NCBI GenBank assembly: GCA_964397555.1
Contig: CAYNJF010000065.1
Coordinates: 1-11,582, forward strand
Direction of reading: 5' to 3'
Length of the DNA stretch: 11,582 bases
Source: CAYNJF01 sp964397555
GTDB taxonomy: Bacteria > Pseudomonadota > Gammaproteobacteria > Berkiellales > Berkiellaceae
Position 1 is the first letter of the stretch; each line of letters opens with the position of its first letter. Below, in pieces: positions 5,804 through 11,582 of this stretch. The position numbers were made by a program, and so were the translations under genes. The notes beneath the pieces were generated by a model. It was not told the origin of the DNA. It saw only the letters and a list, made by a program, of their open reading frames with translations, and did no database searches.

Positions 5804-8206
5804 ATGAAGCAAGCCAGCAAATCAGCTAAATTATCGCGTTCAATGCAAATCAACAAACGTCTTCGTGAAGCCGGGTTGATTTTACTTTGTTCAGCTGCCG
5901 TCTATTTGGCCATCGCTTTGATCACTTACAACATTCATGATCCAGGTTGGTCGCATACAGGCAGTAATGAAGATATTCTAAATTTGGCGGGCAAAACCGG
6001 GGCTTGGTTCTCCGATATTTTATATTCCTTGTTTGGTTACATGGCTTATCTATTTCCCATGGCTGTGGTGTTTTGGGGGATTTTGGTTTACCAAGGTCCT
6101 AACCATCAGTCGGCCCCCGATCCAAAATATGCCCCTTGGTTTTGGATCTTGCGTGGTTTAGGTCTTATTCTGGCCATTGCGGCTGGCTGTGGTTTAACCT
6201 CGTTGCATTTTACAGATCCTAACAGTGTGCTTCCTATGTCGACGGGGGGCTTACTTGGGGTGGGTGTTAAAACCATGATGGTGGCTCAACTAAATGATTT
6301 AGGGTCTACGGTCATCCTTTTAGCCTTTTTCTTAACCGGGGTGACTTTATTTACAGGGCTTTCATGGCTTGGCTTGATGGATGATGTGGGGCGCCTAGGC
6401 TTTAAGGCCATAGATGCGGCTAATTTGTGGTTAACTAAAGGATATACCAAGCTTCAAACCAAAGCCAAACAGTGGTTTAAAGATGGCTTTAAGTTCAAGT
6501 TGAAGCGTTTCAAAAAAGCGGACAAAAAGCCAACCTTCAATCCACCGGCTGTCCAAGAGCCAACCATCGTGTTGCCTGAGTCTGTGGTGGTGGAGGCGCC
6601 TAAAGAGAAGGAGAAGGTTGCATCCAAAATTGCCAAAATCATTCCGGCCAAATCCAAAGCTGAAAAAGCAAAGCCACAAGCCAAAGAGCACTCGCCCAAG
6701 CGAAGCAAAGTCAGCTCGAATGCCCAAGCGCCTTCGCTGTCTTTACTTGAAGCCGTTGCCGAAGCCAAACAATCAGGGTTTGGCCCCAAGCAGCTTGAAG
6801 AACTCTCACGTTTGGTTGAGGCAAGACTTGAGGAGTTTGGAGTTTCAGTCAATGTCGTGGCCGTGCATCCTGGTCCTGTGATCACCCGTTTCGAGCTCGA
6901 GCTGGCGCCAGGCATTAAGGTCAGCAAAATCACAGGGCTTGCTAAGGATTTAGCCCGCTCTTTATCCGTGGTCAGTGTTCGAGTGGTTGAAGTAATCCCT
7001 GGAAAATCAGTCGTGGGTCTTGAGATCCCAAATCAAGAACGTGAAATTGTTCGACTCAAAGAAATCTTACAATCTCGCAATTATCAAGAGGCTTCATCCC
7101 CACTTACTTTAGGACTCGGGAAAGACATTTCGGGCAAGCCCGTATCGGTGGACTTGACCAAAATGCCTCATTTATTGGTGGCAGGTACCACCGGATCGGG
7201 TAAGTCGGTTGGTTTGAATGCCATGCTTTTGAGTATTTTATATAAGGCCACGCCAGAACAAGTTCGCTTGATTATGATTGATCCGAAAATGTTGGAATTG
7301 GCGGTTTACGATGATATCCCACACCTTCTTACCCCTGTGGTCACCGACATGAAAGATGCGGCAAATGCGCTTCGTTGGTGTGTTGGGGAGATGGAGACTC
7401 GCTATCAATACATGGCGGCCATGGGGGTTCGAAACATTGCCAGTTATAACACCCAAGTGGCTCAAGCCAAAAGGGCTGGTAAGCCGTTGATGGATCCTTT
7501 TTGGGAGCCTCATATGAGCGAACAACCCTTGCCCCTTGAAACCAAGCCGTACATCGTCGTGGTCGTTGATGAGTTTGCCGACATGATGATGGTCGTGGGC
7601 AAAAAAGTCGAAGAATTAATTGCTCGGATTGCTCAAAAAGCACGTGCCGCGGGGATTCACTTAATACTCGCCACGCAAAGGCCATCGGTCGATGTGATTA
7701 CCGGATTGATTAAAGCCAACATTCCTACTCGAATAGCCTTTCAGGTCTCCTCGCGAATCGATTCTCGAACCATTTTAGATCAACATGGGGCCGAGCAGCT
7801 TTTAGGACACGGGGATATGCTCTATTTGCCCCCAGGGGTTGGTGTGCCACAAAGGATTCATGGAGCCTTTGTCGCCGATGATGAAGTCCACAAAGTAGCC
7901 AGTGAGTGGCGTAAGCAGGGCTCACCGGAGTTTATTGAAAGTTTGACTTCCAATGTCTCTAGCATCAGTGCCGCCGGCTCTAGCCAGGACGAGGATTACG
8001 ACGAATTATACGATGAAGCCGTGAAAGTGGTCACAGAATCGCGTCGAGCGTCCATCTCTCATGTTCAAAGAAGACTCAAAATTGGATACAATCGGGCAGC
8101 AAGATTGATTGAGAAAATGGAGTCTGAAGGTATCGTCAGCGCCATGCAATCAAACGGTTCACGAGAGGTCATTGCACCTCCACCACCTGAAGGGGCTGCC
8201 CAGTGA
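5804..8206 (+). CDS. ftsK: DNA translocase FtsK
   Basis: FtsK anchors at the division septum and pumps chromosomal DNA so that XerCD can resolve dimers at dif. It has 800 residues. The N-terminal domain has four hydrophobic segments (about 23-41, 76-96, 112-131, 165-190), followed by a short Lys/Pro/Ala-rich linker (about 220-308), far shorter than in the 1329-residue E. coli protein. The motor has Walker A GTTGSGKS (461-468), Walker B IVVVVDE (584-590, D589 E590) and ATQRP (623-627). The gamma winged-helix (about 733-790; RRASISHVQRRLKIGYNRA) should read KOPS sequences and contact XerD. GAGGA (5796-5800) lies 3 bases before the ATG and AAGGA (5789-5793) 10 bases before. The stop overlaps the lolA GTG by 4 bp. 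The lrp gene that precedes ftsK in E. coli is absent. Confidence 0.97.
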   Translation: MKQASKSAKLSRSMQINKRLREAGLILLCSAAVYLAIALITYNIHDPGWSHTGSNEDILNLAGKTGAWFSDILYSLFGYMAYLFPMAVVFWGILVYQGPNHQSAPDPKYAPWFWILRGLGLILAIAAGCGLTSLHFTDPNSVLPMSTGGLLGVGVKTMMVAQLNDLGSTVILLAFFLTGVTLFTGLSWLGLMDDVGRLGFKAIDAANLWLTKGYTKLQTKAKQWFKDGFKFKLKRFKKADKKPTFNPPAVQEPTIVLPESVVVEAPKEKEKVASKIAKIIPAKSKAEKAKPQAKEHSPKRSKVSSNAQAPSLSLLEAVAEAKQSGFGPKQLEELSRLVEARLEEFGVSVNVVAVHPGPVITRFELELAPGIKVSKITGLAKDLARSLSVVSVRVVEVIPGKSVVGLEIPNQEREIVRLKEILQSRNYQEASSPLTLGLGKDISGKPVSVDLTKMPHLLVAGTTGSGKSVGLNAMLLSILYKATPEQVRLIMIDPKMLELAVYDDIPHLLTPVVTDMKDAANALRWCVGEMETRYQYMAAMGVRNIASYNTQVAQAKRAGKPLMDPFWEPHMSEQPLPLETKPYIVVVVDEFADMMMVVGKKVEELIARIAQKARAAGIHLILATQRPSVDVITGLIKANIPTRIAFQVSSRIDSRTILDQHGAEQLLGHGDMLYLPPGVGVPQRIHGAFVADDEVHKVASEWRKQGSPEFIESLTSNVSSISAAGSSQDEDYDELYDEAVKVVTESRRASISHVQRRLKIGYNRAARLIEKMESEGIVSAMQSNGSREVIAPPPPEGAAQ

Positions 8207-8823
8207 GACAAATCGCTTTTTTATGGTTATCACTCGTGTGTGCGCAAGTGATAGCCTCGCCAATGGATGACTTATCTGAAAAGTTAACCAACTTAAAAAG
8301 CCTTGAGGCAAGCTTTACCCAGTCGATTGAGTCCTCCAATGGGCAACGACTGGCTTACTCAGAAGGGTATCTTAAAGTACTGCGCCCCGGTCGGTTTTAC
8401 TGGAAGAGTGAGCGTCCTGATGAAATGATTGTCTTGGCGGATGGTAAAACCATTTGGAATTATGACGTCGAGCTTGAGCAGATCGTACAAAGACCTCAGG
8501 GGAGTGCGTTAGGGCAATCTCCGGCCGCCTTGCTCGCCAACCAGCCCGTCAATCTTAGCGATAACTATCTCATCAAAGCATTAGCTCAGTGCGAAGGTGA
8601 TTTAACGTGTTATGAGCTCAAACCCAAAGATCCAGAAAGTGGCTTTCAAAGTGCCACGCTTGGTTTTGATGGTCAAAAGATTGTGCTCATACGTATCCAT
8701 GATGCCCTCGACCAAACGATTTTGACTCGTTTTACCAACGTTAAACTCAACGTTGAGGTCGATGAATCAGTGTTTGATTTTGAAATCCCAGAGGGTGTGG
8801 ATGTCCTCAAGGCTCAAGACTGA
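8203..8823 (+). CDS. lolA: Outer-membrane lipoprotein carrier protein LolA
   Basis: LolA is the periplasmic chaperone that takes lipoproteins from LolCDE at the inner membrane to the outer-membrane receptor LolB. The 206-residue precursor begins with a Sec signal peptide (hydrophobic about 4-18, likely cleavage after an Ala or Ser near 18-19). The mature part shows the family pattern LEASFTQ (34-40), RPGRFYWKSERP (61-72), ADGKTIWNYD (79-88) and LEQIVQRP (91-98). Cys130 and Cys136 could form a disulfide. The GTG start shares GTGA with the ftsK stop and has GAAGGGG (8189-8195) seven bases upstream, so initiation there is well supported and probably coupled. Its TGA stop overlaps the rarA ATG by one base. 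Confidence 0.95.
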   Translation: MRQIAFLWLSLVCAQVIASPMDDLSEKLTNLKSLEASFTQSIESSNGQRLAYSEGYLKVLRPGRFYWKSERPDEMIVLADGKTIWNYDVELEQIVQRPQGSALGQSPAALLANQPVNLSDNYLIKALAQCEGDLTCYELKPKDPESGFQSATLGFDGQKIVLIRIHDALDQTILTRFTNVKLNVEVDESVFDFEIPEGVDVLKAQD

Positions 8824-10073
8824 TGGAGCCTTTGGCAAGCCTTTTAAGACCTAAACATGCCCATGAGTTTGTAGGTCAAGACCATTTATTGGGTTCGGGC
8901 AAGCCTTTGCATGCAGCTCTGCATGCCAAAAAAATTCATTCCATGATTTTATGGGGGCCACCAGGGACTGGGAAAACCACCTTGGCCAAGCTGCTTGCCT
9001 CGGGTGCCGATGCCCATATGGATGTTTTGTCCGCGGTTCTAGCCGGGGTTAAAGACATACGTGCGGTGGCGAGTGCCGCCATGGAGCGCCAAACACCGAC
9101 TGTGTTGTTTATCGATGAGATTCATCGATTTAATAAGAGCCAACAAGACGCGCTGTTGCCCTATGTCGAAGATGGGACTTTAACCCTGATAGGTGCCACC
9201 ACGGAAAACCCTAGCTTTGAGTGCAACAGCGCTTTGATTTCAAGGTGTCGGGTCTATGTTTTAAAAGCTTTGGATGAGCAAGCTCTTACCAGCATTGCCC
9301 AAAACGCACTCAAGACTCTTGAGCTGTCCGCTGAGGATGACTCGCTTGCCTCTTTAGTGGAGTTAAGCAAAGGGGACGCAAGACGTTTACTGAATGCCGT
9401 TGAAGTGATTCATCAGTGGATTGAGGCCCATGACAAAGAGCCTATGGTCACTCAAGCCATCATCATGGCAACGTTGGATGCCAATACCGCCCACTTTGAT
9501 AAGCAAGGCGAGCATTTTTACGATCAAATATCAGCGCTTCACAAGTCTGTTCGAGGCTCATCCCCGGATGCGGCCCTCTATTGGCTCTCACGCATGCTGC
9601 TCGGCGGAGTAGATCCTAGTTATTTATCACGGCGAATCATCCGTATGGCCTCTGAAGATGTCGGTAATGCGGACCCTAAAGCGCTGACCATTGCCCTGGA
9701 TGCGGCTCGATGTTTTGAGCGCTTAGGCTCTCCAGAGGGTGAGCTTTCCTTAGCACAAGCCGTGGTTTACATTGCAATGGCCCCTAAATCGAATGCCATT
9801 TATAAGGCCTTCAATCAAGCATGGCAATACGCCAAGAATACGTCGCACCTTGATGTGCCAATGCACTTGCGCAATGCGCCAACCAAGCTCATGAAGCAGC
9901 TTGATTATGGGAAAGGGTACCAATACGACCATGACTATGAGCATGGTGTAGCGTTTGAGCAGACCCACTTTCCTGATAAAGAACAAGTTTTTTACCAACC
10001 CCCAAGCCGAGGGCTAGAAGCCAAGGTTCAAGAAAAGCTCGCATGGATACGAGAGCATCGTAAGCAACGTTAA
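8823..10073 (+). CDS. rarA: Replication-associated recombination protein RarA (MgsA)
   Basis: RarA is a tetrameric AAA+ ATPase of the RarA/Mgs1/WRNIP1 family, related to clamp-loader subunits, that acts at stalled replication forks and interacts with SSB. The 416 residues include LLRPKHAHEFVGQDHLLG at the N-terminus, Walker A GPPGTGKT (45-52), Walker B VLFIDEIH (94-101; D98 E99), the sensor-1 region GATTENPSF (124-132) and a candidate arginine finger at SRCR (140-143). The C-terminal half carries the family's tetramerisation region with SSPDAALYWLSRML and ASEDVGNADP. The start is the ATG of the TGATG overlap with lolA, so translation is coupled. Length and motifs match the E. coli protein. 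Confidence 0.96.
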   Translation: MEPLASLLRPKHAHEFVGQDHLLGSGKPLHAALHAKKIHSMILWGPPGTGKTTLAKLLASGADAHMDVLSAVLAGVKDIRAVASAAMERQTPTVLFIDEIHRFNKSQQDALLPYVEDGTLTLIGATTENPSFECNSALISRCRVYVLKALDEQALTSIAQNALKTLELSAEDDSLASLVELSKGDARRLLNAVEVIHQWIEAHDKEPMVTQAIIMATLDANTAHFDKQGEHFYDQISALHKSVRGSSPDAALYWLSRMLLGGVDPSYLSRRIIRMASEDVGNADPKALTIALDAARCFERLGSPEGELSLAQAVVYIAMAPKSNAIYKAFNQAWQYAKNTSHLDVPMHLRNAPTKLMKQLDYGKGYQYDHDYEHGVAFEQTHFPDKEQVFYQPPSRGLEAKVQEKLAWIREHRKQR

Positions 10074-10084
10074 CGAGAGACATC

Positions 10085-11383
10085 ATGTTAGATCCAAAAA
10101 AGTTACGCCAAGATTTTGAAGGCATTTGTGAACAATTAAAGCACCGCGGTGTCGACGTCGATCCAACGCTTTTTCATGAGCTAGAAGAAAAAAGACGCGT
10201 CATTCAGACCAAGACTCAGGACATGCAAGCAACTCGAAACAAACGTTCGAAAGAGATTGGCATGCTCAAGGCCAAAGGTGAGGACATTTCTGGTGTATTA
10301 AAGGAGATGGAAGCGCTTCGTGAACAAATGCAATCTCACGAGCATGAGCTCAATGACGTCTTGGCCAAACAAGATGCTCTGTTTGCCTCTTTGCCCAATT
10401 TGCCCGATCCATCGGTCCCTGTGGGTAAAGATGAAGACGATAACAAGATGGTCAAAGAGTGGGGGACCCCTAAGACGTTTGATTTTGAGCCTAAAGATCA
10501 TGTCGATTTAGGTGAAATCCATGGTGGGCTTGATTTTGCCAGTGGGGCAAAACTCTCTGGAGCCCGCTTTGTGGTAATGAAGTCAGACATCGCCAAGCTC
10601 CATCGCGCCTTGGCTCAATTTATGATGGACGTGCACACGCAAGAGCATGGCTACACAGAAGTCATGGTCCCCATGTTGGTCGAAGACACCGCTTTATTTG
10701 GGACTGGTCAGTTACCAAAGTTTGCTGAAGATCTTTTTGTCATCCAAGGCGAGCGAAAACTTTCGTTGATTCCTACCTCCGAAGTCCCATTAGCCAACTT
10801 AGTCAGTCAAGAGATTGTAGCGGCTGAGGACTTACCTTTGAAATTTGTTTGTCACTCAAATTGTTATCGCTCTGAAGCCGGATCATACGGAAAAGACACC
10901 AGAGGCTTAATCCGCCAACACCAATTTGAGAAAGTTGAGCTGGTTCAAATCACACATCCTGAAAAATCTTTCGATGCGCTCGAAGAAGTGGTGGGCCAAG
11001 CTCAAACCATTTTGCAAAAGCTAGAATTGCCTTATCGGATGATGACTTTATGCACTGGGGACATGGGGTTTAGCGCTGCCAAGACGTATGACTTAGAAGT
11101 ATGGTTGCCAGCTCAAAACTGTTACCGCGAAATCTCATCGTGCTCAAACACGCTAGACTTCCAAGCCAGACGCATGCAGGCACGCTTTAAATCAAGTTCA
11201 GATGCTAAACCTGAGCTCGTCCACACACTCAATGGATCAGGGCTTGCCGTTGGAAGAACCTTGGTGGCTGTTTTAGAAAATTATCAGACCGAAAACGCAG
11301 ATATTGTGGTCCCTGAAGTGCTTAGACCCTACATGGGGGGGATGGAGATCATCAAAGCAAAAGTGCATAAAAAAACAGGTTGA
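10085..11383 (+). CDS. serS: Serine--tRNA ligase
   Basis: SerS charges tRNA-Ser (and tRNA-Sec) with serine through a seryl-adenylate. It has 432 residues, the usual bacterial length. The N-terminal 110 residues form the long antiparallel coiled coil that grips the variable arm of tRNA-Ser. The class II core shows TSEVPLANL (231-239), motif 2 YRSEAGSYGKDTRGLIRQHQ (261-280) with FEKVE after it, SSCSN (351-355) and motif 3 LNGSGLAVGRTLVAVLENYQ (382-401) with its conserved arginine. GAGAG (10075-10079) lies 5 bases before the ATG, an imperfect ribosome site. It is 11 bp after rarA and is the last gene of the ftsK-lolA-rarA-serS run, ended by the hairpin at 11463. Confidence 0.97.
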   Translation: MLDPKKLRQDFEGICEQLKHRGVDVDPTLFHELEEKRRVIQTKTQDMQATRNKRSKEIGMLKAKGEDISGVLKEMEALREQMQSHEHELNDVLAKQDALFASLPNLPDPSVPVGKDEDDNKMVKEWGTPKTFDFEPKDHVDLGEIHGGLDFASGAKLSGARFVVMKSDIAKLHRALAQFMMDVHTQEHGYTEVMVPMLVEDTALFGTGQLPKFAEDLFVIQGERKLSLIPTSEVPLANLVSQEIVAAEDLPLKFVCHSNCYRSEAGSYGKDTRGLIRQHQFEKVELVQITHPEKSFDALEEVVGQAQTILQKLELPYRMMTLCTGDMGFSAAKTYDLEVWLPAQNCYREISSCSNTLDFQARRMQARFKSSSDAKPELVHTLNGSGLAVGRTLVAVLENYQTENADIVVPEVLRPYMGGMEIIKAKVHKKTG

Positions 11384-11462
11384 TTTGGGGGATCCAAGGC
11401 GATAAAGTCGTCGTTAACAAACCGAATAATTATAACAACAACAGCACAAAGTGCAGCTCCGT

Positions 11463-11500
11463 ACACCTACTTTTCCCTTAAAAGAAAAGTAGGTGTTTTT
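11463..11500 (+). terminator. Intrinsic terminator after serS
   Basis: CACCTACTTTTC (11464-11475) pairs perfectly with GAAAAGTAGGTG (11484-11495) around an 8-nt loop, extended by one A-T pair, and TTTTT ends at 11500. No T-run follows on the opposite strand, so it acts only on plus-strand transcripts. It lies about 80 bp after the serS stop; the bases between hold only a small GCAC-AAA-GTGC hairpin (11444-11454). Confidence 0.9.
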
Positions 11501-11530
11501 AAAAGACCCAAAAAAAAAGCCGCTTTATGA

Positions 11531-11570
11531 ACTGCCCCCCGAAAGTTAGACACTTTTTGAGGGGGGGAGT
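11531..11570 (+). promoter_or_regulatory. Hairpin at the IS end covering the orfA ribosome site
   Basis: ACTGCCCCCC (11531-11540) pairs with GGGGGGGAGT (11561-11570) at nine of ten positions. Inside it AAAGT (11542-11546) pairs with ACTTT (11552-11556) around TAGAC. An RNA reading through from outside would fold this way and bury the GGAG (11566-11569) used by the ATG at 11574. This resembles the protection of IS10 and other elements against read-through expression; here it is inference. Confidence 0.45.
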
Positions 11571-11573
11571 TCC

Positions 11574-11582
11574 ATGTCCAAA
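11574..11582 (+). CDS. Start of the IS first ORF (transposase orfA), truncated by the window edge
   Basis: Only ATG TCC AAA (Met-Ser-Lys) is visible before the sequence ends. GGAG (11566-11569) is spaced 4 bases before the ATG. The position, about 46 bp inside the IS end, is what one expects for the helix-turn-helix orfA of an IS3-type element. Nothing of the protein itself can be judged. Confidence 0.45.

Larger units (their letters stand above)
11528..11582 (+). mobile_element. Left end of an insertion sequence, probably IS3 family (IS150-like)
   Basis: The sequence from TGAACTGCCCCCCG through AAAGTTAGACACTTTT matches the style of IS150-group IS3 terminal repeats as I remember them (TGnACTG, C-run, AAAGTTAGACA). 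It is followed at IS-like distance by a G-rich Shine-Dalgarno sequence and an ATG (11574). A run of nine A (11510-11518) lies just outside. The right end, transposase and target duplication are beyond the window, so family and completeness are unproven. Confidence 0.6.

Noticed and set aside
6454..6933. 159-residue minus-strand frame inside ftsK
   Set aside because: It is antisense to the Lys/Ala/Pro-rich FtsK linker; low-complexity Ser/Leu/Phe composition is expected from that overlap.
11384..11463. Small gene or CRISPR-like repeats after serS
   Set aside because: No open frame with ribosome site and no regularly spaced repeat is present.

Overview
The window is a block of housekeeping genes from a gammaproteobacterium. 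The gene order clpA> <infA ... <aat <trxB | ftsK> lolA> rarA> serS> is the classical gammaproteobacterial chromosomal arrangement (in E. coli: clpA, infA, serW, aat, cydCD, trxB, lrp, ftsK, lolA, rarA, serS), and each protein matches its family over essentially full length. By hand counts on a few sampled lines, the housekeeping genes are near 50% GC. Genus cannot be fixed from this sequence. A Legionellales-like intracellular lineage is a guess that rests mainly on the one accessory gene.

Layout. Bases 1-1662 hold the 3' part of clpA; its N-domain lies off the window. A perfect 10-bp hairpin fills the short gap to the convergent infA (1685-1912, minus). Next comes a divergent 197-bp region with candidate promoters and a 9-bp inverted repeat, then a 572-residue accessory gene (2110-3828, plus). 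This gene sits where E. coli carries tRNA-Ser serW. It is clearly AT-richer (about 37% GC in sampled lines). It encodes an ankyrin-like N-terminus, a GT-B glycosyltransferase-like body whose motif order resembles EarP, and a glutamate-rich hydrophilic tail like those of Dot/Icm effectors. aat and trxB follow on the minus strand, 5 bp apart. trxB and ftsK diverge across 165 bp. ftsK-lolA-rarA-serS form a tight plus-strand operon (4-bp overlap, 1-bp overlap, 11-bp gap) ended by a strong intrinsic terminator at 11463-11500. The last 55 bp are the left end of an insertion sequence, probably IS3 family, that starts its first ORF just before the window ends.

How the genes relate. ClpA and Aat belong to the N-end rule pathway: Aat adds Leu/Phe to N-terminal Arg/Lys proteins, and ClpS-ClpAP degrades them. 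TrxB keeps thioredoxin reduced, FtsK segregates chromosome ends at the septum, LolA carries lipoproteins across the periplasm, RarA acts at stalled replication forks, and InfA and SerS serve translation. The accessory gene has no evident link to any of these and is the best candidate here for undescribed biology.
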